From positions 1 through 52,117 of the forward strand of contig NZ_BONZ01000026.1 in the NCBI RefSeq assembly GCF_016862975.1: a stretch of 52,117 nucleotides of DNA, written 5' to 3'. How positions within the stretch are numbered: position 1 is the first letter of the stretch; each line of letters begins with the position of its first letter. Shown here piece by piece: positions 15,416 to 23,275 of this stretch. Both the position numbers and the translations under genes were made by a program. This DNA comes from Rugosimonospora africana. GTDB lineage: Bacteria > Actinomycetota > Actinomycetes > Mycobacteriales > Micromonosporaceae. The notes beneath the pieces are model-generated. The model was not told where the DNA came from. It was given only the letters and a program-made list of their open reading frames with translations, and ran no database searches.

Positions 15416-16099
15416 ATGGCAAAGCAACGCAAGGTCGGCAACCTGCTCGGGTTGGCCGTGCTGTCCTACCTGATCCAGCGCCCCATGCACCCGTACGAGC
15501 TGAGCCGCACCCTGCGCGACAACGGTGACGCGCGCAGCATCAAGTTCAACCACGGGTCGCTGTACATGGTCGTGGGCCAGCTGGCCAAGGCCGGATTCGT
15601 GGCCGAGGTGGAGACCAACCGGGAGGGGCAGCGCCCGGAGCGCACCGTCTACGCGCTGACCGACGCCGGTCGCCAGGAGATGCGCGACTGGCTGCGCGAG
15701 CTGGTCGAGGAGCCGCGGCACGAGTACCCGCAGTTCGTGGCGGCCCTGTCACTCATCGGGGCGCTGCCACCCGGCGACGTGCTCGTACTGCTGCACCGGC
15801 GACTCGACCGGCTGGCCGAGCAGCGCGCCGAGGCCCAGAAGCTGGTCGACGAGTCGCTGGCCGCCGGGGTGCCCGAGCTGTTCCTGGTCGAGGAGCAGTA
15901 CCGGATAGCCCTGCTGGACGCCGACGCGTCGTTCGTCCGGCGGTTCGCCGAACGCATCACCGACCCGGACAACGGCTGGGGTCGGCAATGGGCCGAGTTC
16001 CACGGCGAGTCCCAGCCCACGCAGGACGTGTCCACGCCGGAAATGTCCACGCCGGAGAGGCCCACTCAGGAAAGACCCACGCAGGCGCAGGAGGAGTGA
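15416..16099 (+). CDS. PadR-family transcriptional regulator
   Basis: The 227-residue protein has the PadR winged helix at residues 9-85 (LLGLAVLSYLIQRPMHPYELSRTLR, then IKFNHGSLYMVVGQLAKAGFVAEVE, then RTVYALTDAGRQEMRDWL). A long helical dimerisation domain follows (VLLHRRLDRLAEQRAEAQKLVDE), which is the longer subfamily-1 layout. The C-terminal tail contains a small repeat (STPEMSTPERPTQERPTQ). GGAGGAG precedes the ATG. Its likely operator is the palindrome at 14794-14833. The regulated function is probably the FAD monooxygenase five bases downstream, and the inducer is unknown. Confidence 0.85.
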   Translation: MAKQRKVGNLLGLAVLSYLIQRPMHPYELSRTLRDNGDARSIKFNHGSLYMVVGQLAKAGFVAEVETNREGQRPERTVYALTDAGRQEMRDWLRELVEEPRHEYPQFVAALSLIGALPPGDVLVLLHRRLDRLAEQRAEAQKLVDESLAAGVPELFLVEEQYRIALLDADASFVRRFAERITDPDNGWGRQWAEFHGESQPTQDVSTPEMSTPERPTQERPTQAQEE

Positions 16100-16104
16100 C
16101 AGTC

Positions 16105-17340
16105 ATGAACCGTACGCGTTCCGCGCTGGTCATCGGCGGCGGCATCGCCGGTCCGGTGACCGCGATGGCGCTCCAACGGGCCGGCATCGAGGCCACCGTG
16201 TACGAGGCGTACCCGACCACCGCCGACGGAGTCGGGGCCGGCCTGAGCATCGCACCAAACGGGCTGGCGGCACTCGGCATCGTCGGAGCCGACGACCTCG
16301 TCCGGCAGATCGGCATACCGATGACGTCGCTGGTGATGGAGAGCTGGACCGGCAAGCGGCTGGCCGAGTTCGGCGGGCCGGCCAGCGAGTCGAGCATGCA
16401 GTTCGTCTGGCGTGCCGACCTGTACCGGGCGCTGCACGACGAGACGACCCGCCGGGACATCCGGATCGAGCACGGCAAGCGGCTGGTCGGCGCGCGGGAG
16501 GACGGCGACGGCGTCACCGCGCGGTTCGCCGACGGCAGCGAAGCCACCGCGGACATCCTGATCGGGGCCGACGGCATCAAATCCGCCACCCGGGCGCTGA
16601 TCGATCCCGGCGCGCCGGCTCCCCGCTACACCGGTCTGCTCAGCTTCGGCGCTCGGCTGGCCGACACCGGCCTGCCGTCCAGCGAGGGCAAGATGCACAT
16701 GGTCTACGGCAAGCGGGCGTTCTTCGGGTACGCGGTCTACGACGACGGCAGCGGCGGGTGGTTCGTCAACCTGCCGCGGCGTGAACCGGTGTCGCTCGAA
16801 CAGGTCCGGGAGACGGGCGCCGGCCGGTGGCTGGACGTGTTGCGCGACGCGTTCGCGCAGGACCGCACCCCGGCACCGCACCTGCTGGACCGCACCGACC
16901 CGGCCGAGCTGCTCATCGTCGGTCCGATGGAGGACCTGCCGAACGTACCGACGTGGAGCGCGGGCCGGATGGTCCTCGTCGGCGACGCCGCGCACGCCCC
17001 GTCGGCCAGCTCCGGACAGGGCGCGTCGATGGCCGTGGAGAGCGCGGTACAGCTCGCGCGCTGCCTGCGCGACCTGCCGTACGAGCGGGCGTTCGCCGCG
17101 TACGAGCGGCTCCGCCGCGACAGGGTGGAGAGGATCGTCGCGGCAGGCGCCCGTACCAACCAGGACAAGGCCGCCGGACCGGTCGCCCGGGTGCTGCGCG
17201 ACCTGTTCCTGCCGGCGACCATGAAGCTGCTGGCCAAGCCGGAGAAGATGGCCTGGCAATTCGACTACCGGATCGACTGGGACGCCCCGGTCGCCGACCC
17301 GGCACCCGGCGCCACGCGGCAGTCCGTCCGCGCGTCGTGA
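16105..17340 (+). CDS. FAD-dependent monooxygenase (UbiH/salicylate hydroxylase-like)
   Basis: The 411-residue flavoprotein has the FAD fingerprint VIGGGIAGPVTA at residues 9-20, the DG motif ILIGADGIKSATR near 152, and the GD motif MVLVGDAAHAPSASSGQGASMAVESA near 291. It lacks the thioredoxin-like tail of the monooxygenase at 1223. This group hydroxylates aromatic rings or oxidises antibiotics such as tetracyclines. It is the last gene of a padR operon, and GAGGAG at 16090 overlaps the end of padR. Control by PadR suggests induction by a phenolic or antibiotic-like compound, which is inference. Confidence 0.85.
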   Translation: MNRTRSALVIGGGIAGPVTAMALQRAGIEATVYEAYPTTADGVGAGLSIAPNGLAALGIVGADDLVRQIGIPMTSLVMESWTGKRLAEFGGPASESSMQFVWRADLYRALHDETTRRDIRIEHGKRLVGAREDGDGVTARFADGSEATADILIGADGIKSATRALIDPGAPAPRYTGLLSFGARLADTGLPSSEGKMHMVYGKRAFFGYAVYDDGSGGWFVNLPRREPVSLEQVRETGAGRWLDVLRDAFAQDRTPAPHLLDRTDPAELLIVGPMEDLPNVPTWSAGRMVLVGDAAHAPSASSGQGASMAVESAVQLARCLRDLPYERAFAAYERLRRDRVERIVAAGARTNQDKAAGPVARVLRDLFLPATMKLLAKPEKMAWQFDYRIDWDAPVADPAPGATRQSVRAS

Positions 17341-17347
17341 CGTGCGA

Positions 17348-17370
17348 GGATCCCGGAGTGATCGGGATCC
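17348..17370 (+). terminator. Hairpin after FAD monooxygenase gene
   Basis: An eight-bp perfect stem (GGATCCCG with its complement) encloses seven bases. It can be extended by GCGAG/CTCGC across a two-base bulge. It lies eight bases after the stop codon. Confidence 0.65.
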
Positions 17371-17402
17371 GCTCGCGGCGCCCGGGGGCCCGGAGGGCAA
17401 GT

Positions 17403-17445
17403 GGCGCCTGCCCGGCGTTCCGCTGGGAGGAGCCGGACAGGCGCC
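17403..17445. terminator. Second intergenic hairpin
   Basis: 14-base arms (GGCGCCTGCCCGGC against GCCGGACAGGCGCC) pair with one mismatch around a 15-base loop. It may back up the first terminator. Confidence 0.5.
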
Positions 17446-17640
17446 TCGCCCCGGTCCCGATCGGGGGTCGGTGCGGAACCCCTCGGCGGTACACGGGCGT
17501 CGGTGTGAGCGGGATCGGGAGAAGCGGCATTGGCTGCCGGCAACCGCGCTCCGCACGTTAGCCAGAATCTCCACCGTGTCAACGAGGGCGATGTGAAGCG
17601 GGCGTTACCGGAGGGTGAACGCGCAACGGGTCCGGACGCG

Positions 17641-17674
17641 ACAGGGCGCCCGCCGGTTACGGCGGGCGCCCTGT
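17641..17674. terminator. Strong hairpin downstream of FMN reductase gene
   Basis: A perfect 15-bp stem (ACAGGGCGCCCGCCG with its complement) closes the tetraloop GTTA. It lies about 70 bp after the minus-strand reductase stop. Confidence 0.75.
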
Positions 17675-17683
17675 GCTTGCGGC

Positions 17684-17753
17684 GCTTGAGAATCAGGCGG
17701 TGCTTGAGAATCAGGCGTGCTTGAGGATCAGACGTGCTTGAGAATCAGGCGGT
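17684..17753 (-). repeat. Four 17/18-bp tandem repeats covering a stop codon
   Basis: Four units of ACCGCCTGATTCTCAAGC (minus strand), lengths 18, 17, 17 and 18. The unit nearest the gene contains the last codons and TGA of the FMN reductase. The others repeat this end downstream, so the 3' end of the gene appears amplified. Confidence 0.85.
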
Positions 17754-18305
17754 GCGCAGCGGCGCGAGCGCCGTGCTCCACGCCACGACCTGGTCCAGCA
17801 CGGTGCTCAGCGCCTGGAGGTGGTACTCCGCCGGCTTGAACACGCTGTAGTTCTCGAAGTCCGTGATGAGCGACAGCGCGACCTGCGCGCGGACGTCCGC
17901 CATCATCAGCTCGCCGGCGATCAGCCGCAGGTGCTCCACGGCGCGGGCACCGCCGACCGAGCCGTAGCTGACGAAGCCCACGGCCTTGTTGTTCCACTCG
18001 GCGAAGAGGAAGTCGATCGCGTTCTTGAGCGCGCCCGAGGTGGAGTGGTTGTACTCCGGGGTCACCATCACGAAGCCGTCGAAGGACTTGATCTTCTGGG
18101 CCCACTCCAGGGTGTGCGGCTGGGAGTACTGGCCCATCGACGGCGGCACGGCCTCGTCGAGGTGGGGCAGCTTGTAGTCGAGCAGGTCGACGAGTTCGAA
18201 CTCCGCGTCGGTGCGCTGCTTGGCGTTCTCGTATACCCAGCGGGCGACGGCCTCACCGTTGCGTCCCGGGCGGGTGCTGCCGAGGATAATTCCGATCTTG
18301 GGCAT
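17745..18305 (-). CDS. NADPH-dependent FMN reductase (flavodoxin-like fold)
   Basis: The 186-residue flavoprotein binds FMN through LGSTRPGRNGEAVARW at residues 8-23. The second conserved loop TPEYNHSTSGALKNAIDFL is near 82-100, and YGSVGGARAVEHLR is near 113. These enzymes transfer electrons from NADPH to flavin or reduce quinones, azo compounds and chromate. AAGGAGAT lies eight bases before the ATG at 18305. It is divergent from a MarR gene across an AT-rich 86-bp region with two inverted repeats, so the pair looks like a MarR-controlled quinone or xenobiotic response. Confidence 0.88.
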   Translation of the reverse strand: MPKIGIILGSTRPGRNGEAVARWVYENAKQRTDAEFELVDLLDYKLPHLDEAVPPSMGQYSQPHTLEWAQKIKSFDGFVMVTPEYNHSTSGALKNAIDFLFAEWNNKAVGFVSYGSVGGARAVEHLRLIAGELMMADVRAQVALSLITDFENYSVFKPAEYHLQALSTVLDQVVAWSTALAPLRTA

Positions 18306-18334
18306 TGCGAAGGATCTCCTTAGGAACAAGCTGA

Positions 18335-18374
18335 TTGCTTGATGAAGCAAATATCCTAGTCATTGATGCGTCAA
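18335..18374. promoter_or_regulatory. Two inverted repeats in the FMN reductase/MarR divergent promoter
   Basis: TTGCTT-GATG-AAGCAA (18335-18350) and TTGA-TGCG-TCAA (18363-18374) are perfect palindromes with central four-base spacers, lying in the only AT-rich stretch nearby. TAGGAT (minus strand) and TAGAAT (18385-18390) are candidate -10 boxes. They probably form the MarR operator. Confidence 0.55.
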
Positions 18375-18391
18375 GTAATTAGTCTAGAATC

Positions 18392-18868
18392 ATGAGCACT
18401 GTCACACCGCCAGTTCGGCCGCTTAGTGCCGACGAGGAAGCGGTGATCCGTGCCCTCAGTCGGGTGATCCTGGTGGTCCCGCGGGTGCTGGACGCCGACC
18501 TGATCCGGGAGCAGCGTCTGCCGCTGAACGAGTACCTCGTCCTGATGACTCTCTCGGAGGCTCCGTCACGCCGGATGAGGATGAGCGAACTGGCGACGGC
18601 GTGCGACCTGTCCATGAGCGGGATCACCCGGATCGTCGCGCGGCTGGAGGGAGACAAGCTGGTTGAGCGGGTCCGGTGCGAGAACGATGCGCGAGGGTGG
18701 CACGCCGTACTCACCGATGCCGGCCTGGCGCGGCTCGAGGAGGCGTGGCCGACACACCTGGCCAGCGTCCGCCGGCACATCATGGACCACCTGGAGGGGG
18801 TCGACCGCGCCGAACTGGCCCGGGTGCTGGGGAGATTCGGCACCAGCGTCCGAGATTCCGGCCCCTGA
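18392..18868 (+). CDS. MarR-family transcriptional regulator
   Basis: The 158-residue protein has the MarR winged helix: LNEYLVLMTLSEAPSRRMRMSELATACDLSMSGITRIVARLEGDKLVERVRCENDARGWHAVLTDAGL at residues 50-115, with dimerisation helices on both sides. A single cysteine in the helix-turn-helix (TACDLS) and another in the wing (RCEND) could make it redox-sensitive, but this is a guess. It is divergent from the FMN reductase, its likely target. Confidence 0.85.
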   Translation: MSTVTPPVRPLSADEEAVIRALSRVILVVPRVLDADLIREQRLPLNEYLVLMTLSEAPSRRMRMSELATACDLSMSGITRIVARLEGDKLVERVRCENDARGWHAVLTDAGLARLEEAWPTHLASVRRHIMDHLEGVDRAELARVLGRFGTSVRDSGP

Positions 18869-19002
18869 CCGGATCCCGCCGTATCGCCGGAGTTTCGACC
18901 GTTCGTCCTCGCCGGGGTCGCGCGCGGGCAACGCGTCTGCGTACAGTGACGGGTCTTGCCCCACCGGAAAGCTGAATGCCCCTCGGCGACAGGAGACGGC
19001 CC

Positions 19003-20310
19003 GTGGAGTACTCGTCCCGTTCGGCTGGCGGTGTAAGGGAATTGGGCGACCGTCAGGAGGGCCCGGCGGGGCGACGCCCGGGCGGAAGGCCACCAAGGGG
19101 TCCACGGGGGACTACTGGGAGTAATCGCGCGTCGGGAAAGAAGAAGGGACGTTCCGGCAAGAAGGTCAAGGGGCCGCTCTGGGCCCGGCTTCTGCTGATC
19201 TTCGGCGTGATCCTCATGGTCGGTAGCGGCGGCTCGATCGTGGGCTTCCACGTGGTGCTGGCCGAGGCGACCAAGAGCTTCACCAAGCAGAACCTGCTCG
19301 GCTCCGCCAGCGACAGCGGCGGCGCGGCGCACAAGTCCATCACCGGCGCGAAGAACATCCTGCTGGTCGGCGTCGACGCGCGGCCGGGACAGAACCCGAA
19401 CGACATCGTCCGCGCCGACTCGATCATCATCCTGCACATCCCGGCGGACCACACCGAGGGGTTCATGGTCTCGCTTCCCCGGGACACGCTCGTGGAGATC
19501 CCGCCGTACAAGAACGGCAAGCACTCGTACGGCGTCCAGCACGACAAGATCAACGCGGCGTTCGGGTTCGGCGGCTGGGGGCTGACCGGGGCCGCCGCCC
19601 GCCAGCACAGCGTGGAGCTGCTCGCGCTGACCATCAAGAATCTGTGGGGGATCACGTTCGACGCCGCGGCGATCGTCGACTTCACCGGCTTCCAGCAGGT
19701 GGTAAACGTGATCGGCGGGGTCCACATGTGCGTGGACGAGGACACCAGGTCGGTCCACATCGGCTACAACAAGTCGGGCAAGCAGGTCTCCCCGGGGTGG
19801 CGACTGACCAGTGCTGGCATACCCATCGGGCCGATTCCCGGCGTCACGCCGAAGGAATACAAGGTCGGCTGCTACGACATGAGGCCGTGGGAGGCGCTCG
19901 ACTTCGTGCGCCAGCGCGACCTGCTGGCAAACGGTGACACCGACTACGGCCGCCAGCGTCACCAGCAGCAGTTCCTCAAGGCGATCTTCAGCAAGGTCAT
20001 GTCCGGTGATGTGCTGACCAACCCGGCCAAGCTGTCCGGAGTGCTCAACACGGTCGGCAAGGCGATGACCATCGACCAGGGGCAGTTCTCGATCCAGGAC
20101 TGGTTGTTCGCGATGAAGGGCATCGGGGCCTCAAGCCTGATCACGTTGAAGACCAACGGCGGCACGTACGTCAACGTGAAGGGGCCGGACAACAAGGACT
20201 ACCAGGGTCTCGACCCGACGAGCCTGCAGATGCTCCAGGCGGTCAAGGACGACGCCATGGACGCCTTCGTCAACCTGCACCCCGATCGGGTGGCGACCAG
20301 CAACACGTGA
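19003..20310 (+). CDS. LytR-CpsA-Psr (LCP) family cell-wall glycopolymer ligase
   Basis: The 435-residue membrane-anchored enzyme attaches anionic or arabinogalactan-type polymers to peptidoglycan. A basic, Gly/Arg-rich cytoplasmic N-terminus (GKKKGRSGKKVKG) precedes one membrane segment at about 61-83 (RLLLIFGVILMVGSGGSIVGF). The extracellular LCP domain follows: NILLVGVDARPGQNPNDIVRADSIIILHI near 114, SLPRDTLVEIPPY near 150, then DFTGFQQVVNVIGGV near 230. Polyprenyl-phosphate-binding arginines sit in FVRQRDLLANGDTDYGRQRHQQQFL near 305. GTG 19003 has AGGAG seven bases upstream. Two cysteines (MCVDED, VGCYDM) may form a disulfide. Confidence 0.9.
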   Translation: MEYSSRSAGGVRELGDRQEGPAGRRPGGRPPRGPRGTTGSNRASGKKKGRSGKKVKGPLWARLLLIFGVILMVGSGGSIVGFHVVLAEATKSFTKQNLLGSASDSGGAAHKSITGAKNILLVGVDARPGQNPNDIVRADSIIILHIPADHTEGFMVSLPRDTLVEIPPYKNGKHSYGVQHDKINAAFGFGGWGLTGAAARQHSVELLALTIKNLWGITFDAAAIVDFTGFQQVVNVIGGVHMCVDEDTRSVHIGYNKSGKQVSPGWRLTSAGIPIGPIPGVTPKEYKVGCYDMRPWEALDFVRQRDLLANGDTDYGRQRHQQQFLKAIFSKVMSGDVLTNPAKLSGVLNTVGKAMTIDQGQFSIQDWLFAMKGIGASSLITLKTNGGTYVNVKGPDNKDYQGLDPTSLQMLQAVKDDAMDAFVNLHPDRVATSNT

Positions 20311-20336
20311 CGCCGGGCCGGTTCGCGCCGCGTTTC

Positions 20337-20388
20337 CGACCAATCCGGCTCGGCGCGTCTGGCGCCGCGCCACGACCCGGACCAGTCG
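20337..20388 (-). repeat. Family A 52-bp palindromic repeat, copy 4
   Basis: Reverse-oriented copy with a T-A to C-G double change at stem positions 10/43 relative to copies 1-3. The stem is preserved. It lies between the LCP gene and the LigC-like gene. Confidence 0.88.
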
Positions 20389-20436
20389 CCGGCCCCGCTA
20401 CCCCCGCGACCAGCCGGGACTGGGCACAATGGGGGC

Positions 20437-21537
20437 ATGCAGCTGCCGGTCATGCCCCCTGTCGCGCCGATGCTCGCCAAGTCCGTCCCGGACATCCCGC
20501 CGGGCGCGTCGTACGAGCCGAAGTGGGACGGCTTCCGGTCGATCATCTTCCGTGACGGCGACGAGGTCGAGATCGGCAGCCGCAACGAGCGACCGATGAC
20601 GCGGTACTTCCCGGAGTTGGTCACCGCGTTCCGTCGTGAGTTGCCGCCGCGTTGCGTGATCGACGGCGAGATCGTCCTCGCCACCCCGGCCGGCCTGGAT
20701 TTCGAGGCGCTGCAGCAACGCATCCACCCGGCCGCCTCCCGGGTCACCATGCTCGCCGAACAGACGCCGGCCTCCTTCGTCGCCTTCGACCTGCTGGCCC
20801 TCGGCGACGAAGACCTGACCGACCTGCCGTTCGCGCGGCGCCGGGAGATGCTCGAGCAGGCTCTTCGCGACGCCGGCCCGCCGGTGCACGTGACCCCGAC
20901 GACCACCGACCGCGAACTGGCGGCGCGGTGGTTCGAGCAGTTCGAGGGCGCCGGGCTGGACGGCGTGGTCGCCAAGCCGCTGGACATCACGTACCAGCCG
21001 GACAAGCGGGTGATGTTCAAGATCAAGCATGAGCGGACGGCCGACTGCGTCGTCGCCGGGTACCGGCTGCACAAGAGCGGACCCGACCGGATCGGCTCGC
21101 TGCTGCTCGGCCTGTACACCGACGACGGATCGCTGGCCTCGGTCGGGGTCATCGGCGCGTTCCCGATGAGCGAGCGCAAGAACCTGTTCGAGGAGCTGCA
21201 GTCGCTGGTCACCACGTTCGACGAGCACCCGTGGAACTGGGCGAAGCCGACCGAGGGCGTGCGCAACCCGCGCGACAACGAGACGTCGCGCTGGAACGCG
21301 GGCAAGGATCTGTCCTTCACCCCGCTGCGCCCCGAGCGGGTGGTCGAGGTGCGGTACGACCACATGGAGGGCACCCGGTTCCGGCACACCGCGCAGTTCG
21401 TCAGGTGGCGGCCGGACCGCACCCCGGACTCGTGCACCTTCGCGCAGTTGGAGCAGCCGGTGACGTTCGAACTCAACGACATCGTGCCCGGCCTGTCCGC
21501 CGCGACGCCGTCGCGCGTCCCCGCCGATCCGACCTGA
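20437..21537 (+). CDS. ligC: ATP-dependent DNA ligase, LigC type
   Basis: The 366-residue nucleotidyltransferase ligase closely follows mycobacterial LigC (N-terminus MQLPVMPPVAPMLAKSV). Motif I is EPKWDGFRS, with the adenylated lysine near residue 27. Motif Ia is GSRNERPMTRYFPEL, motif III is SFVAFDLLALG, motif IV is LDGVVAKPLD, and motif V is VMFKIKHERTADCVVAGY. The OB-fold domain fills residues 225-366. LigC acts in base-excision repair and as a backup in non-homologous end joining. Neither Ku nor a LigD polymerase is in the window. CACAAT lies six bases before the ATG, so the mRNA may be leaderless. A second ATP-dependent ligase lies 18 kb away. Confidence 0.88.
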   Translation: MQLPVMPPVAPMLAKSVPDIPPGASYEPKWDGFRSIIFRDGDEVEIGSRNERPMTRYFPELVTAFRRELPPRCVIDGEIVLATPAGLDFEALQQRIHPAASRVTMLAEQTPASFVAFDLLALGDEDLTDLPFARRREMLEQALRDAGPPVHVTPTTTDRELAARWFEQFEGAGLDGVVAKPLDITYQPDKRVMFKIKHERTADCVVAGYRLHKSGPDRIGSLLLGLYTDDGSLASVGVIGAFPMSERKNLFEELQSLVTTFDEHPWNWAKPTEGVRNPRDNETSRWNAGKDLSFTPLRPERVVEVRYDHMEGTRFRHTAQFVRWRPDRTPDSCTFAQLEQPVTFELNDIVPGLSAATPSRVPADPT

Positions 21538-21564
21538 CATGCGGCCGGTTGCTACGGTAATGCG

Positions 21565-21804
21565 GTGATCACGGGGAATGAGTTCAGTGTCGTGTTGCGC
21601 GGATACGACCGGGTCGAGGTCGACGCGCTGATCGGGCGGGCCGGGAAAGCGATCCAGTCCGACGACACCGCGCTGCGCGCGGCGGCACGCGAGGAACTGC
21701 TGACGGCCAGGCTCAACGTGCGCATGCGCGGTTACGACCGCAGCCAGGTGGACGGCGTCCTGCGCAGATACGCCGAACAGCTCGAACGGCCGCAGGGCGC
21801 GTAA
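21565..21804 (+). CDS. Small DivIVA-domain protein
   Basis: The 79-residue protein carries two DivIVA-type motifs, FSVVLRGYDRVEVDALI (residues 7-23) and NVRMRGYDRSQVDGVLRRYAEQL (51-73). In actinobacteria the phrase LRGYDR-x-x-VD marks the N-terminal membrane-binding turn of DivIVA/Wag31-like proteins. This protein lacks the long coiled coil, so it may be an adaptor at poles or septa, or a remnant. GTG 21565 is preceded by TACGGT-N6, a leaderless-type arrangement. It starts 27 bp after ligC. Confidence 0.7.
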   Translation: MITGNEFSVVLRGYDRVEVDALIGRAGKAIQSDDTALRAAAREELLTARLNVRMRGYDRSQVDGVLRRYAEQLERPQGA

Positions 21805-21906
21805 CCGCGCGGGCAGCGGTGGGGACGATTCACGCACGTGCCCAATTTCCGGCATTCGCCATACGATGAATAGATAGTTGCAAGAGCAGCGTTTGAGGAG
21901 ACTGTG

Positions 21907-23118
21907 ATGTCCGAGCCATACGGCCCGCCGGGCGCGTACCCGAACCAGCCGCCACCCTGGCAGCCGCCGGGCACCAGTCAGGGATCGACCCAGCCGGTCA
22001 GCGGCGGCGGGACGCCGCCCGGGTACCCGCCGCAGTACGGCACCCCGCAGCCTCAACAGCCGTACGGCAACCAGCCCGGCCAGCCGTCCTACGGCGCACC
22101 GCAGGGCCAGCCGGCGTACCCGGGGCAGCCCACCTACGGGACGCAGCCCACCTACGGGACGCCGCAGGACCAGCCCACGTACGGGACGCAGCCCACCTAC
22201 GGGACGCCGCAGGACCAGCCCACGTACGGGACGCAGCCCACGTACGGAACGCCGCAGGACCAGCCGACGTACGGCGTCCCGGGCCAGCCGTCCTACGGCA
22301 CCGGCCAGGGCCAGCCGGCATACGGTGCTCCCGGCCAGCAGGCGTACGGCGCACCGCAGGGACAGCCCGGGTACGGCACGGTTCCGGGCCAGCCGGCGTA
22401 CGGCGCCGGCCAGGGGCAGCAGCCGCCGTACGGCGCCTTCCCCGGCCAGCCGCCCTACGGCACGCCGCAGAAGTCCGGCTCGCGCGGCCCCATCATCGCT
22501 GTCGTCGCGATCGTCGGGGTGCTGCTGATCGGTGGCATCACGGCCGCGGTCGTCATCGGCGGCTCGAACAACGACAAGGACCAGGCGGTAAGCACCAGCA
22601 CGACCGGTTCGGGCGGCGGCGGGTCCACCGGCGGCGGCGGGTCCAAGGGCGGCGGCACGGTGACGTTCAACGCGCCGGACAAGGTCGGCTCGCTCAACAA
22701 GATGAGCAGCCAGTCCGAGGTCGACCCGATGAAGGACAGCCTGAAGGCCGCCGGCATCGACAACCCGTTCGCGGTCGCCTACGAGGACTCGTCCGACTCG
22801 GACCACACCGTGATCGCATGGGGTGGCAGCGGCAAGGCGTTCGAGATGGGCAGTGCGCAGACCGAACTCGACGCCTTCTTCAAGAGTGCCGTCGCGTCGA
22901 TCCAGGGCGGTAGCCAGGGGTCGGTGAAGAAGGTCGACGCGGGTTCGCTCGGCGGTACCGCCGAGTGCGCCGAGGTCTCGGGGCTCTCGCAGGCCACGTC
23001 GCTGTGCGCGTGGACCAACAGCGAGGCACTGCTGGGCTTCATCTTCGACGGGTTCTCGCCATCGCAGAGCCAGAGCCAGGTGCGCACCATGCTGCCTGCG
23101 CTGATCACCGTCGACTGA
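21907..23118 (+). CDS. Single-pass membrane protein with Pro/Gln/Tyr-rich cytoplasmic repeats and small extracellular domain
   Basis: The 403-residue protein has a long N-terminal region (1-190) of PYG/PTYGTPQ/QPGYG repeats, one membrane segment at about 195-219 (GPIIAVVAIVGVLLIGGITAAVVIGG), a Gly/Ser linker, and a ~160-residue extracellular domain. That domain starts at TVTFNAPDKVGSLNKMSSQSEVDPMKDSL and includes two cysteines (AECAEVSGLSQATSLCAW) that could form a disulfide. The layout is common in actinobacterial surface proteins of unknown role. GAGGAG lies six bases before ATG 21907. A 45-bp tandem repeat encodes three copies of QPTYGTQPTYGTPQD. Confidence 0.75.
   Translation: MSEPYGPPGAYPNQPPPWQPPGTSQGSTQPVSGGGTPPGYPPQYGTPQPQQPYGNQPGQPSYGAPQGQPAYPGQPTYGTQPTYGTPQDQPTYGTQPTYGTPQDQPTYGTQPTYGTPQDQPTYGVPGQPSYGTGQGQPAYGAPGQQAYGAPQGQPGYGTVPGQPAYGAGQGQQPPYGAFPGQPPYGTPQKSGSRGPIIAVVAIVGVLLIGGITAAVVIGGSNNDKDQAVSTSTTGSGGGGSTGGGGSKGGGTVTFNAPDKVGSLNKMSSQSEVDPMKDSLKAAGIDNPFAVAYEDSSDSDHTVIAWGGSGKAFEMGSAQTELDAFFKSAVASIQGGSQGSVKKVDAGSLGGTAECAEVSGLSQATSLCAWTNSEALLGFIFDGFSPSQSQSQVRTMLPALITVD
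22126..22260 (+). repeat. Three 45-bp in-frame tandem repeats
   Basis: Units at 22126-22170, 22171-22215 and 22216-22260 differ at only a few third positions, implying recent expansion. They encode QPTYGTQPTYGTPQD. Confidence 0.9.
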
Positions 23119-23185
23119 ACCGCCGCGCCGCGCCCAGGCGGCGACCGGCGGCGTTGTCGGCTTGCCCGGATACGGACACCGGAAT

Positions 23186-23251
23186 CCGGGCGAACCTCCG
23201 CTCTGCCGGACGCTGCCTGGTTCCCGGCCCGCTCGGCAGAGATTCGCCCGG
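23186..23251 (+). terminator. Large two-part hairpin with T-rich tail
   Basis: CCGGGCGAA (23186-23194) pairs with TTCGCCCGG (23243-23251), and CTCTGCCG (23201-23208) with CGGCAGAG (23234-23241), separated by small internal loops. TTCTTTAT follows, a rare U-tract for this GC content. It ends the proline-rich gene and faces the TSUP gene. Confidence 0.75.
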
Positions 23252-23275
23252 TTCTTTATGCCGTCGGCGCGGCTC

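Larger units (their letters stand above)
17341..17744. other. 404-bp intergenic region with three hairpins and no convincing gene
   Basis: Between the convergent monooxygenase and FMN reductase genes lie three stem-loops (17348-17370, 17403-17445, 17641-17674) and a four-copy short tandem repeat (17684-17753). The open frames here run through the hairpins and have no ribosome binding site, so I see no gene. Confidence 0.6.

Noticed and set aside
17530-17724. A 64-codon frame in the 17.3-17.7 kb intergenic region
   Set aside because: It crosses the 15-bp terminator hairpin and the tandem repeat and has no ribosome binding site.
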